DNA of 64,000 nucleotides. It comes from Hyalella azteca (lineage: Eukaryota; Arthropoda; Malacostraca; Amphipoda; Hyalellidae). The notes beneath the pieces are model-generated. The model saw only the letters and a program-made list of their open reading frames with translations, searched no databases and was not told where the DNA came from. Below, one piece after another: positions 45,601-58,733 of this stretch. A program made the translations under genes and the position numbers. The DNA is taken from positions 62,001 to 126,000 of the forward strand of contig NW_025946581.1 of the NCBI RefSeq assembly GCF_000764305.2. The letters run 5' to 3'. Within the stretch, counting starts at the first letter, position 1; each line of letters starts with the position of its first letter.

Positions 45601-48600
45601 GATTGGATGATAGATTGCTTGATAGATTTCCATATGCAATTGCAATTACTTCCGCATTGGTGACACTCATTTTTCGACTGATCCCAAGTCAGCAAATACT
45701 GCGAGAGTCTGAGAGGTTCGTCACAAAGCTGTAAATTTGTCGCCTGACATCGCAATAACATACGCAGCAGATGCGTCGATGCTGATCCAATAGACGCAAG
45801 TGCAGTTCATGTTACCTAGGAAAAAATTCCCGCAAGTTACGAGCTTAAAGTTCGGCAAAAGGGATGGTTTAGACAGTCACATATGAAGCTCGAGTTTCGA
45901 GAAAAATGTTAACTTCGCTTAGATGAATTATATCTAGATGCGAGAAGTGACCGTTCAGAGACTTTCAGCAGTCCCCGAACGCGTTGCTCCATTTCAAATT
46001 GTTAATTCACAAAGTTTCGCCAGCAATCAAAGTCTTGTTGCGAAATTAATCTGAAGTTCATAACAAACAAGTTTGTAAAAGTTGAGAGACGCACGTGAGT
46101 GTCTTTGTGACGCTAGGAGGTAGGCAGCAGATCGAAAATTAGGCGGAGACATCGTTAGGCAAGGTACGTTAGTTAGCAAAGAGAAGAGCCACTACGGTGT
46201 CGTCTAAATCAAGCCAACTTATATATGTTCATGCCCCAAACTTTTCTCGAGTTGCTTAGGAGTGCTAAGTGATCAATTTTTACTGGAAAAAATGTTCTGC
46301 AGACCAAGAAGGACTGCCAAAGTTGTGGGTATTTTTATGACTTTGATGAACTGCAAAACTGTGCCCTTTTCATAATCTGTGATGAAGTGTTAAAGTTCAG
46401 CATACTTTTAGGATCATGTGAAACTGCATCATTTGCGCAACACATTTAAGTTTAATGAGAATTCCGAGAGAATTTAAATGTAGGCACATTGAAATTATGA
46501 TCGATAGAAAAATATTCACAAGAAACGTAATTAAATTATATAGAAAATTCATTGGTAAATCGTATAAATGTAAAAAAATATGCCATAAAATTGGCGTTCA
46601 GAATTAACAGAATACAGAACTACAATATTACACTTATAAAGGAAGATAATATACAATGATGAGATTTTAAGATATATGTCAAGATTATAATGCGCGATGA
46701 TGACATGACGCGATTGTAATAGAATACACAATGGTGACAATGTTCGTTAGAAGTAGAATGGACAATGAAAGCTTACTATTCGGTCATCGTATAACACAAA
46801 ATTATGTCACGATTCTATAATGATAGAATAAACGCGACTCAATAATAATTGAATATGTATATATATGATGCACGACAAATCTTAAAGTTATTCATTAAAG
46901 CCTAATTTTGCCGGGACAGCATCTCCTTTGAATTGTAACGACGAAACGAAGTCTTATTAGGACTAGACTGGCTTTTTAACTGGCACTGAGTCTAATATTT
47001 ATTAGGCTTTTAAATTCAATTATAAAACATTGCAAGCAAGATAAATTTTATAATGCCGTAGCAATGAGGATACCAACCTACTAATTTAATGACTTTATAC
47101 TAAATCCTCTGCTCGATTCGTTAGAAATCTTGAAAGCTAAGACCGCGACTCCGGCAAGCTTTCTGAATTATTTAGTTATTAAAGTTTAAAGTAAGTTCTA
47201 AAGTTGAAGTTGTTACGCTAGTGAGCTGCTCTTAATGATAGAACATACGAGCGAAGAGACTCAAGACTCGGATAAATCCAGCCCTAGACCAGGCAGTTAA
47301 GAGAGAAGGGCTCTCGTTAAGATAATTAGGGCTCCCGCCATTGACTCACTTCCTAAGAATCTCTACATGAATAAAAGCCATTGTACGAAGGATCCAAAAG
47401 CGAGTCCTTGAAATTGCCTGATTGAAGTTCCAAGTCAACGCACGGCCGGTGGAGCAAGTCAAAATGTCGCTCACGATCTCGTCTTACTGAAGCTTTGTCT
47501 TTAAATGGCTGGTTACTGGTCGGATTTGGTCGTTAGAAGAATTTTGTGTTGATCCCTGATGAGGATTCATTAGGTTTGGAGGAAATCATTCCCGTTAAGT
47601 CGCTGCCGCTGCTTATTGGTTCATCCTGAGCCGTAGAGCCCTTAACTATTCTTAAGTAAAATCATTATTACTCGTGATTTATCAAGAAAATCAAAATTGG
47701 TTAAGAAGATATAAATTTAAAATGACAATGAAGGATTTGATGAGCAACTGGGTATTAGATAAAATTATAAGTGAAGCCAAATGAGATAGAACCAAGAAAT
47801 ATATGCATGGTCTTATAAAAATTGTAGCATTGTGTTCAATATGAATTGCTGTTAATAACTAGGATTATTGTCTCCAAATTTGCATGTCAATGCACAATAA
47901 GGAAACGCCATAAATTTGTTTAGCATTTATTTGTTACATCGATTGGGAAGTGAGCTATCTTACGTGCCAATTTGATTTATGTTATTCATGTTACATTATT
48001 ACGGCAGAATAATGGGCCTGAATAGCAATTTCACACTTTCAAAGACTACATACGGGACTTCTAATTATAGATAGTGCAGTCTTCGAGCTTTCAAGATACC
48101 GTAAAACTTTCACGAATTTTGGTCCAGTAAATCTAGTATTATATTTATGTTTCTGTTCCTTGAATATGACCTCGCATGATCTGATGATGAGTTTACCATA
48201 AACCTTGTTATTATAAATAAATTAAATAGGAATATGAACCTTGTTAATATAAACCTTGTAGGAACGAACTTGCGTACTCGACGCGTCGTCAAACTCGTCT
48301 ATTAGGTTACCAGAGAAAATTGGCGACTGCGGGTTAACGCTCACCATGAACAAATTCATTCGACAGGAGAATATTGCAAATAAAGACTTCGCAATAACTA
48401 AATTGATGTAATAAAATGTTAAAAAATAAATACAAAGAATTAGAAAAAACTTAGTTGCGTATCCCATAAATACGATAATAAAATCTAGAAATGAATGCTT
48501 TTGGAATTACGCCGGTGCGAGTCCAAGAGGTGGAGGGTGACTGAAATAAACCGCAAACTATTTCACAAAAGCACCAATTCTAACCTCAGAATAAAAATAT

Positions 48601-50804
48601 GATTGCCACATAAGCTGGTGAGGATTAAATTTTCCACCAAAAAACTCTGAACAACACAAAGCTCAGAGTTTAGGGATTTGGCTGCGCCCAACTGTCAGGC
48701 CACGGATATTCTGCAAAGCCACCAAAATCTGCGTTGGATTAAGAAATAGAATACGCAGAATTGTGCCGGATTACTTTCACCTTTATTTAGCGCTCTCATT
48801 TATCAGAGGCAGTTACTTGGCTTTCCATCTGGCAATAAAATGCTAGCACCTAAATAGAACTGAGTTCATGTTTACATTTTTTTAAATTATTTATATTGCA
48901 TGGAAAACATTTTTAAAAGACCCGCCTCCAAGGTTGGTCTGTAAGAAAAGTATTTCATGAATTACAAGTTATTTCTCACAGTCAAAGCTTGGAACTAGGC
49001 TAACCTCCACAGCCACTAGATAGACATTTTTCAACCATGCAAATATTAAATTTATTTTGCAGATCTCATCAAGAAACGAAGATGACATAATTACCCATTT
49101 TTATTATTGTCCATTAGACTCGCAGTTAAATCTAATCTGATAAAGTTAATTACGCTGAGCTATCATGATGGTAGGCTAAATTTTGAAAATGATCGCTTTT
49201 ATGTTTCACATAGCAACCGTCAACAGTCTAACAGAACAATATAATATCATACATGTAATATTAAATTTGTGCACCAGTTAATGTTATTTGTTCACCATTA
49301 CCATGGGTTTGGCTTTAAAACCCCGAAAAACCCTTATATATAACTCGTGACGTTTTAGTTTCATTATTCAACAATCTTGATATATTGATTTCTAATTGTA
49401 AAAATTCTGCCAACATTTTCTTACTCCAAAGCTATAAATAAGTTGGCACTCCGAATTATGCAACAAAACTTCAACTTGAAAGTTTCTACTTCTCTCCATG
49501 GATCCTCTAAAATAATTAATTTAGGCCTGAAATCCATTTTACTGTAAGTCTATATGAGTACAAAAACATATCTCATTATTGTTTCCGGCTTGAAATTCAC
49601 CAACACTGGCAGCAGCGAGCATCCTGCGTCATTCAAAGAATTAAAATGTTGGTCTTACTATTTTTTAAATAACAAAAAAACTTCTGCAAGTCCCCAGATT
49701 TCAGCGTTTGAAATTTGTGTCAATAAATCATGTATGTACTGTATATTGTAGATATATATCATCTACTGATAAACAGATCATTTGAATAGATGTTTGTTCT
49801 CATCCCACTAAACTCAAAAGCAACGTTGTTATCTTACCTTGATCTATTATACTCGACAGGTTTCCTCTATTGATGCGATCCGCTATAATATCGTTACCTT
49901 CCAATTTAACTTTACATGCTACTCTAAATTTCATAACAACCATTTTGCATTGGCATCTTCGTCACATTAGAGGCATTTTATCGTTTGAATTCAGTTTACT
50001 CACATACCATGGCATTTAGCACCAGGTTCTATGAAATGAATTCTGAAAGACATTGAAATTCAGACGCCTTACTGCGTTCAAGACTCGGCATTCGGAAAGG
50101 ACTCCACTCCCAATGAAAATTGAACCCTCAGTCGGTGCGCTTAAACAAAGAACTTGGGCTATTGACTGGCCAGTGCGAGTCCTGACAAGATTCGTATTGG
50201 ATTATTTGAATTACTGCAGATTGGAAGGCGCATTGCATTGCTCCTCTCAGATAAAATCCTCGAGTTTTCCGAGCGCGGCGTGAATGCAAATTAGCTTCTG
50301 CGCCCTGCTAGGAGCTTTAGAGTTTTTTTTTCCTGTTACCTATGAAGACGATATTACGGAATTTTGATTATTAATTGTTTAGTTGTTTCGAGCTAATATA
50401 TTTTTTAAACAGCGGCAACTTGGTGATATATGAGATAATTCCAAATAATCTGAACAATTTATTCAGCAATGTTGGTTGGCGTTTGTACAAGAAAATGTTC
50501 TCAAAATTACACGATTTTTTTCACCCAAATTTGTCAAAAAAAGATGAAAATTTGTCGAGCTATTTTTTATTACTTTTAAAAATTTAACAACAAATCTTAT
50601 TGGTTTGTCGACGAGAAACTCTTCAAGCGAGGATTGTTCCTGATGGCGGAACAATAATAGTTTATTTTTAAGGTTTACCTAATGCCTCTCAATTTTACTC
50701 ATTAATATATGTGAAAATTCATTCCGTATGAAGTTATAGCGTAACAAGAATCTTTGATCTTTCTTCCTCTGTGTCACGGCTCTCACGGCTCTCACTTAAA
50801 CTGG
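42644..50804. other. long AT-rich stretch, no recognisable gene
   Basis: About 8 kb with no confident gene. A two-copy ~42-bp repeat of CATTTCAATATG(G/C)A lies at 44556-44620, an 18-bp perfect palindrome AATTCTCTTAAGAGAATT at 45223-45240, and an AACCTTGTTA word repeated three times near 48199-48262. GC-richer patches at about 47240-47650 and 50050-50285 carry no recognised product (the second has a 76-codon + frame). Confidence 0.45.
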
Positions 50805-51027
50805 AACTTACTGACTTGCGATCGAGTTAAGTTAGTTACTTGCTGTTGTAGGTAGTGACGTTATAAGAAACTGACTGACTTGCGGTCGAGTTAAGTCAGT
50901 TAGTTGCTGTTGTAGGTAGTGACGTTATAAGAAACTGACTGACTTGCGGTCGAGTTAAGTCAGTTACTTCCTGTTGTAGGTAGTGACGTTATAAGAAACT
51001 GACTGACTTGCGATCGAGTTAAGTCAG
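50805..51027. repeat. 64-bp tandem repeat, about 3.5 copies
   Basis: GACTTGCG begins units at 50813, 50877, 50941 and 51005, exactly 64 bases apart. Each carries TCGAGTTAAGT(C/T)AGTTA, TGTTGTAGGTAGTGACG and TTATAAGAAACTGACT. Copies are about 95% identical, so this is a recent expansion. Confidence 0.95.
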
Positions 51028-52023
51028 CATCCTAAGCCACCGCCAGCTCCTCTGAAGCCTTCACTTCCTGTCTTCTCGTCTCATCGTCATATGAAACCAC
51101 AGCCCCTCTAAAGATACGCGCTGGAAATCCCACGTAAATGTCGCAGAATAGGTAGAAATAAATGCAACAATATTTGCTGATTTATTATTCAGATCCTTTT
51201 GGCAAGTTAGCACTTGATAATTACTCGTCCCCTCATAGAGTCAATTAAAAAATTTTTATTGAACAATTACTCAAACTACGGACAGGAAAAATTGTTTCAC
51301 AGGAAACGATGAAAAATTTTGTCTGCCTATCGAGTTAATTAATATGTAAAAAAAAGTTTAATAAATGCATCCAATCCCAGCGAGAAATGAACTGAAGGCT
51401 CCAACTTTATTCTTTCACTAAGGTTGGACGTTTTGTTGCTGTTGGATTAGGTAAGAGATTTAAAAACAATAGCGTGCGCCCCACAAGTGGGGTGCAAAGA
51501 CATGGCTACTGGGGAATTAAAGAGGGTAGGATATTTTTAATGTCATGTCCATCTTGCAATTTCTATTCATTGACTGTGATCGTTGATAATCGTGACTTCC
51601 CGAAAACAACAGCAGTAAGTGGTCAGGTACAGAAAAGAACAAAGCTGTGATAAGAGCGCCGAGTTCAATATGCCGGATGCATCCGCTGAATGAAAATTTT
51701 GATACTGATGTTCTTGGCTGCAATACAATCTTTTGAACAGGTTACGTGTATGCCGTCCAATCCATTTTTTATCTTATTGTCATTATGGTCAATAATACAT
51801 TTCCGAATAATGCCTAGTTAATAGCAAGCTAGCATGTCTACGTCCAAATCGTATCACCAGTCATTCTCAGCCGTGGCGCTTCAGTCATCATGAAACAACT
51901 TTATCTGTAATTTTCGAGACGAATTTTTAAATTTGAAATTTACTTTAAGGAGATACACCATAAAGTGAACCATGATTCATAACAACGATACTAAACTATG
52001 GTGCTGAGTTTATAGTAATGTGC
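51028..52023. other. non-coding stretch with a GC-rich hairpin
   Basis: A 20-nt hairpin at 51476-51495 pairs GCGCCCCAC with GTGGGGTGC (one G-U) around an AA loop. Nothing else is recognised. Confidence 0.5.
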
Positions 52024-52188
52024 AGAGACAACTGATAAGTTCATACCAACGAGCGGGACAGCTGGCAAGTTCATACCAACGAGCGGGACAGCTGGCAAGT
52101 TCATATAACGAGCGGGACAGCTGGCAAGTTCATACCAACGAGCGGGACAGCTGGCAAGTTCATACCAACTAGCGGGACAGCTGGCAAA
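52024..52188. repeat. 30-bp minisatellite, about 5.5 copies
   Basis: The unit is GACAGCTGGCAAGTTCATACC followed by AACGAGCGG. One unit is shortened to 28 bp (CATATAACG). The copies are almost identical, indicating recent expansion. Flanks follow directly without other repeats. Confidence 0.95.
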
Positions 52189-52881
52189 ATAACGGCTGGC
52201 TACCCAGTAAAGAGCTCACCCCGTTGGCCAGGTTTGGGGCGCGAATATTAAATGGCTGCTGCCGCTACATGGAGCATAAAATATATTACGGTAGCTATTA
52301 GCATAATATTTTGCGCCGAATTATGTTAAAGGTTGGCAGGGCTTTGCTGCCGTCGAACGAGGAATAGTAGAATATGAGCAGCCGAGTCTACTATAGTTTA
52401 CGTTCATTAATCAAAAAAAGTGTATTTGGACCCCAAAATGATATCCTGCAACACTCAGAGACGTATTACTCTCTTCTGCATTCAAATGCTGCTAATATAA
52501 TAATATTCACGGAGATTAGTCTCCTGTCACGAAATAAATTCAAGAGCTTCTATTGCACGCATCAAAATTGATTAAAGAGAATTTGACAGAGAAAACTTTA
52601 AACAATATTTTCATTAGGTATTTGCTAATCATTAATTAAAAAATAATCCTGCGAAGCGATAAATAAGATTTTATTCAAAATCCTCTACCATACGAATTAA
52701 GAGGATTGACCGGCAGGCTCAATTGAACAAACTTTAAATTCACTCATTAATTATTGTTAATCACATCTGTTGCAAAAAGAGCCTGCATCGAAAGCTGCGA
52801 AAGCTTCTTAATTATACATAATTTTAACTCAGTTCAGTCATAAGGTAAAGATGGATGCGTACAACCGAGACCGCTAGTGAC
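52189..52881. other. non-coding stretch
   Basis: AT-rich; a 65-codon + frame at 52374 is unrecognised. No repeat. Confidence 0.45.
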
Positions 52882-53320
52882 AACACGATAGTTCACTATA
52901 CTCAACGATAGTTCACTAAGTCAACGATAGTACACTGTACTGAATGAAAGTTCACTATACTCAACGATAGTTCATTATACTCAACGATAGTTCACTATAC
53001 TCAACGATAGTTCACTATACTCATCGATAGTACACTGTACTCAACGATAGTACACTGTACTCAACGATAGTTCCCTATACTCAAAGATAGTTCATTATAC
53101 TCAACGATAGTTACCTATACTCAACGATAGTACACTGTACTCAACGATAGTTCCCTATACTCAAAGATAGTTCATTATACTCAACGATAGTTAATAGTTC
53201 ACTATACTCAACGATAGTTCACTATACTCAACGATAGTTCACTATACTCAACGATAGTTCACTATACTCAACTATAGTTCACTATACTCAACGATATTTC
53301 ACTTTACTCACGGAGAGTTA
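52882..53320. repeat. 20-bp minisatellite with 80-bp higher-order repeat, about 22 units
   Basis: The unit is ACTCAACGATAGTTCACTAT, with variants GTACACTGTAC, TTCCCTATAC and AAAGATAGTTCATT. A block of four variant units at 53041-53113 recurs without change at 53121-53193, an 80-bp higher-order repeat. One unit carries an extra TTAATAG. After the array the sequence degrades into TATACT-rich DNA to about 53370. Confidence 0.95.
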
Positions 53321-56300
53321 GTTATACTATACTGAATAACTATACTTTATGCTATACTTTATACTACACATTGCATGTCAATACCGCCTGGCATTCATTA
53401 TGTTTTTGCTCGTTCAGAAGACGACTTGGCAAAAAATAAGGGGAAGTCGGTTACCTGGTCATTCGGAAATTTCATTGAACAATAATTTACTTTTTAGAAG
53501 GTAGCTTTGAGAGAGGCAAAAAAGTGGCCTTCAAAAACTATACATTATAATTATATCATACGAGTTTTAATAACATTTTTCATTCAATATAAAATTTTGT
53601 GAATGATAATTATTGAGGATAGAATTGAATGCGAAGTTAAAATATCTTACAAACTAGTCTCTCTTTGTAACTACTACAAAATATATCACATGCTGACCAT
53701 TATACTTTTTTATTAACTACAGTATAATATTTTTAGATAAAATAGTTTGGCATTCGCAACACAAGCGCTGTAAGGCCTACCTCAAAATCCATGAAAGGCC
53801 CACAACGTTGCAACATTTTCCTTCCGTAACTCAGAATAATTAAAATAGACCTAAAATAAGCACTTCTAGAATTTTGTTTCAATTGTTCGGTCAAGGAAAA
53901 GTTTCCTCTCGGCGCCAGGGCATAAAAACTAAAAATAAAAATCAAAAGAAAACACAGCACCATCCAATTTGAGGTAGCAGAGCATGGACGCAAAGTTTTT
54001 TTTACTCGTTCCTTTTTTGGCCATTAAAGAGTGCTTGGGTCATTGGCGCTTGTGCGATGCTGCCATTTTACCGGGCAGGCAAAGTAAAATAGGCTTTAAA
54101 ATCCTGTGAGCCTAACAGTGGCCAAAAAGATTTCTCTATTAATTTTGGTTGTTTAATGCAAGTCCAGAATTTCACTTGGGTTAGGTTGGCGCTGTTGATG
54201 ATATTACATGGTATTAATTACTATCAGGATTTAAATAACGCTTCACTTGCAGTAATCATGTACAGATGTATCTAAAAATTATTCAAGCATGTTATATAGT
54301 CATTTGTACAAGATTCATGGATTTTATAACCGTTAATTTCCTTACTCATCGTTGAACTGAGTTGATGAAAAAATCAAGAATAAAATTGTCGGCAAAGGTC
54401 GCTGCGCGAGGGTACAAATAAATACAGTCGAGGCGAATGAAGAAATTTGCATCGGCTGATGACAGAAATAGAAGGAAACAATAATTATCTGTTAATTAAA
54501 AAAGTTTTCGCACATTAACAATGGAAACAAAATCTGAAGCTACATTAAACGGGTAGAAGTACGACATGAATTTAATATCCTTTCCTATTGCATGGAAATA
54601 CTTTAATGAGAGCAACAGCGAAAAAATATATCTGCCCCTTGAATGTCTCGATCTTAAACTGCACGTTGAGCATAAAAGATCCTACAAATCGAACATAATA
54701 TTTTGAAAAAAAAAACAAATAAAAGAAAAATAAAAAAAATTCTCCAGAAAATTGTTTCGATATTTGAAAATAAAATGTGCAAGTTATCGTCCAAGAAACA
54801 TTTAAACAGAATAGTTGGGTGGGTTGTTGTTTAAAACCTCAGAGCATTTTTCTCTCAGTATATGCAAATGTCTAACAATGCTAAGTTCCGTTGCCTTTCA
54901 AGTTCAACCGGCAAGAAGAAGACCGAGAAATTTAATTGTAATTGAAAACCATTAAAATCTCGGAAGGCTTTTGCTGTATTCTTTTCAGTCTAACTAAATA
55001 TTAAATTATTACATATTATGCATACGAACTAAATTCCGATGCTGCAGTATCTTAAATAGTAATGAACTTTCATTCATAAATAACTAATGGAAGAATTGGA
55101 AATATTTAAATCTGAAGTTTTGTAGTGGTCATTAAAATATATAATTTCTGAGCCTGCTTTTCATTGTAGAATAACTCAAACATTTACAATATTTTATATT
55201 CCCGAAATATTGGGATCCTTTTATCATAAATCATGTCAAACCGTAATCCCCAATCCCGTTAATATCAATACAACTTGTGCATTCTACCTGAATGAAAGCC
55301 ACACATTCTGCATGTCAGAAAGAATTCCCATTTCACTCACGTTTAAAAATATGAAATGAACTATTTGCGACTTTTAAATTAAGTTCTAATCTACCAATTG
55401 CAAATCAAATTGAAATGTTGATCCAATCCACTGCTCCCTTTTATGCCATACTTCCCTATTCTCTCGCTATATAGGAACGAAATTTTAGGTTCAGGTAAAA
55501 CCCCGACACGATTAGTATCGTGGATACGCACCGCAACCGTTCCGTCATGGTATATTTGCGGCGCTTCAAACACACTAGCAAACTCTCACACACACAAACA
55601 AACTTTGACAGATAAACATAAAAGGTTTGAAGTTATTGCTTTGACAGCCGTGGAAACCCTGCCGGCACGTCGTCGCAAATGAACGCTCCATGCATTTCAG
55701 ACAACTTTTTGCTGATATTCCATTGAATTGATTGTTAAAAACCAGAAGGCAAATTGCCTTTCTCTGGAGAGAGTTTTAAACTGTTTTAGCCGATTCAGGC
55801 ACTTTATTCCATGAGAGAAAAATCATAGTTCTATAAATGTTTGTAGAGCGCATGCAAAATATGCAGTTTACAATGGATGTTCTCAGAGACCAGCAAGAGC
55901 AACCATAATATGGAAAAGCAACGGAAAAGCGATGAAAATAAATATCATTGATCCCGCAATACTTCTAGCTTGTCCAGCGGACGCTAAAATCGAAGGGAAC
56001 TTGATCGAAAACCTCGCTTATATTTTGCTGCAAAAACAACTATTCTTGGTCGATTCGACGGCAGAGTGCCAACTATGACAAATAAAGCCGTTTCTGCACA
56101 AACTTTCGTGGCATCAGTTATCCGTTATGATGGAATATAAACATTAGCATTTAGTAATATTTTCAAAGGATGTCCCTATGTTATAATGAAATATAAATGA
56201 TACTGCATGGAGGAGCATTTTCGAAGGATATCCCTAAACATCAATAGTCGCGGGTCGGATAAAGTTTTCAAGATCAGTCGCAGGAGGAGACGCTGACCGG

Positions 56301-58619
56301 AGACGAGCATCAAACAGGAAGTCCTGAAACTAAGTTCAAGAGATCCAGAGAACCGGAGACAGTCGAGTTAAGGCCCTAGAAAAAGCCTGTGAGTCTCAGA
56401 GAAACCTAAAATGCTTCCTGAAGGGCCAGTAGTGCGTTGGGGATTCTGATGTTAAGAAAAAAAAAAGATTACCGCTCAATGTACGAACCTGCAATTTAAT
56501 TAGCAGCTAAAGCAATTCCTTTAATGAGTAGATGATTACATATTGTCTTCTGATTGAAACATATTTCCTGCCCACAGAAATATCAGCCTCAAAATGTATG
56601 CACAAACAATGCTGATGAGTCGATTATAGATTTCAATTGGCGGATAGCTATAGTGTAAAAAATACTATACAATCGAAGGCGAATTTAGTTTAAAAAATAC
56701 ACACAATCTACAAAAATTGTTAAAGAATATGGTAGTTAATAATGTTTACAAGTCCAGCTCACATCATCTACCAAAATACTTCATATCAGCACAATGAATG
56801 AGTCCCAAAAGAGGTCTATAAAAAACTGCACTACAGTTTTCATTTACCACGTGTCATCTTATTCAAGGAGAACGGCACAGGTGAGACCATAGCTTATGTT
56901 TAAGAACGAACATTGTGCGCACCAGCGATAAGTTTTCCTAGAGACGGCCATCTTGACACTCTAATTACTGGTATCTTAATTTCATGAGCCCAAAATATGG
57001 CTTTTGGCTCAACTTAAGACCCGGCGACGGCGGTTGCCACAAATAACACGAGACCGGAGCTGCCTGCGCGTCCCAGATTATATTAACAATTACACATGAC
57101 AGAGAAAATTTTTATTAAATATTACAATCAGTATGGTTGGGATAATTTTACATGCATTCGCATAGGATTAATATTTAACAGACGTAAACTATTTTGTTGT
57201 ACACTAAGGATAGGTAGAATATTTTTAAAGCATTCATCTCAAAATAAAATTAAAGAGAAAATAACCATTAAATATGACACAGAGGTTATTTGTACCATGT
57301 TACATGGATTAACCTAAGCATAAATGACCATAGTGAGCCCTGTATAAAAGCATTGAAATCTCTTCAAATTGAAGGCAATCACTTTTTCAATCTAATCGAA
57401 ATGATTCTTCAATTTAATCAACCAAATTAATCGAAATGATATAATAACATGTACCTTCTTTTCACTGATCAGCACATCAATAACATCGGTCCACACTAAC
57501 ATACCAGACAAAGTTACATTCGAGCCTTTTTGAAAACTATCTTACAAATTTATACCATATTTAAAAGAAACTAAATTAAAATTGAAGTACATGAAAATAA
57601 ATGTAGTAAAAATTTATAATTAGCCTGACCCTCTTCAATTTGAACTGATGCAGAGAGAGTGGTCATACTTGACATATCGTATGAAAATAATTTTAGCATT
57701 TACACTACAAGGTTAGAGAAATTTGATAAGTCTGCATGAGAAAAATATTTCAACGTTGAACTTGTATTCAGGAAATAAACAATACTTTATCGATTAGGCG
57801 CGTGTTAGGGCTCTCAGAACACCCAACTAGATTTCTATCCCTTACACGCGCATTACCAAATGTCTAACGTAGCGTAATTATTTGTCAATAAATGCAAGCA
57901 ATTGCAATAGCGTAATATATTAAAGCATGTGAAATTTTCTTGCAGAATGTTTTTATTTCCAGTGAAGTGTTTAAAGTTTATTGTTTCAAGCTGTCCGAAT
58001 ATCATTCACACAATTTCTCGGAGAAATAAATCAGGGGGCACTTTGATCTCACTAACGAGGCGTTCTCTGATCTATCAACCGTTAATCGTTTAGTGTGTTC
58101 ATGTTTTTAATTAAAAATATTGTATTCTGTATGAGCCTGACTCACCCTCAAAGCTAGAATAAATGATATATTTCTCTATTTATTTATATCTTTATAAGAA
58201 CTAAATCATGTTAAATACCTCTACTTATATTTTTTTGGTTTCAATGTACAGTAAGGCAATAAATAATTCGCAAAATATTTCTCGACTGCAATGATGTGCT
58301 ATGAATTCAGAACTGCAAGGCAGGCAGCAGTGCATATGAGCCAGGCTCATATAGCCTAGCCAAGCACTACAGGCACTTCATTAGAGCTGTGCCGGCGACG
58401 GGCTGCGATGTTCCTGTTCACTTGCCTCTGTTTGAGGAGTTTGTATACACAGCTTGTTTGGAGCTGCATTGAAGTAACAACAGTTTTTGCTCCAGTCGCC
58501 AAGTGGAGACTAACTCTCATAGGTAATTAGTAATTTTTTAGTGAGAAAACAAGAAGATACTTTTTAAACCAAATCAGGAAATATCATTTGGAAATAAAAT
58601 CATCGGTAACAGACCAAGT
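53321..58619. other. long AT-rich stretch, no recognisable gene
   Basis: About 5.3 kb. An A-rich run lies at 54708-54740. The 55443-55682 segment is open on both strands (79 codons + and 60 codons -) with no recognised product. A 19-nt palindrome ATATGAGCC/GGCTCATAT lies at 58334-58352. The repeat at 56124-56238 is listed separately. Confidence 0.45.
56124..56238. repeat. 56-58-bp tandem duplication, two diverged copies
   Basis: GTTAT(G/A)ATG(G/A)AATATAAA begins copies at 56124 and 56180. ATTTTC(A/G)AAGGAT(G/A)TCCCTA ends both. The middles differ and carry small indels. Confidence 0.8.
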
Positions 58620-58733
58620 TTAAAATAAAATTAGCCCAACTTTAAAAATAAAACTAAATTACTTAACTTAAAACTAAATTACCCAACTTAACTAAATTAA
58701 ATATATATTCTAAATTGTTTAGAATATATATTT
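58620..58733. repeat. degenerate ~22-bp A-rich repeat ending in a 16-bp hairpin
   Basis: Three imperfect copies of TAAAACTAAATTACCCAACTT occupy 58620-58690. They run into a perfect 16-bp hairpin at 58699-58733: AAATATATATTCTAAA and its complement around a 3-nt TTG loop. Confidence 0.8.

Noticed and set aside
56600..56645. Another hammerhead candidate (CTGATGAGTCGATT)
   Set aside because: It has CTGATGAGTC but no stem II partner and no GAAA, so the core is incomplete.
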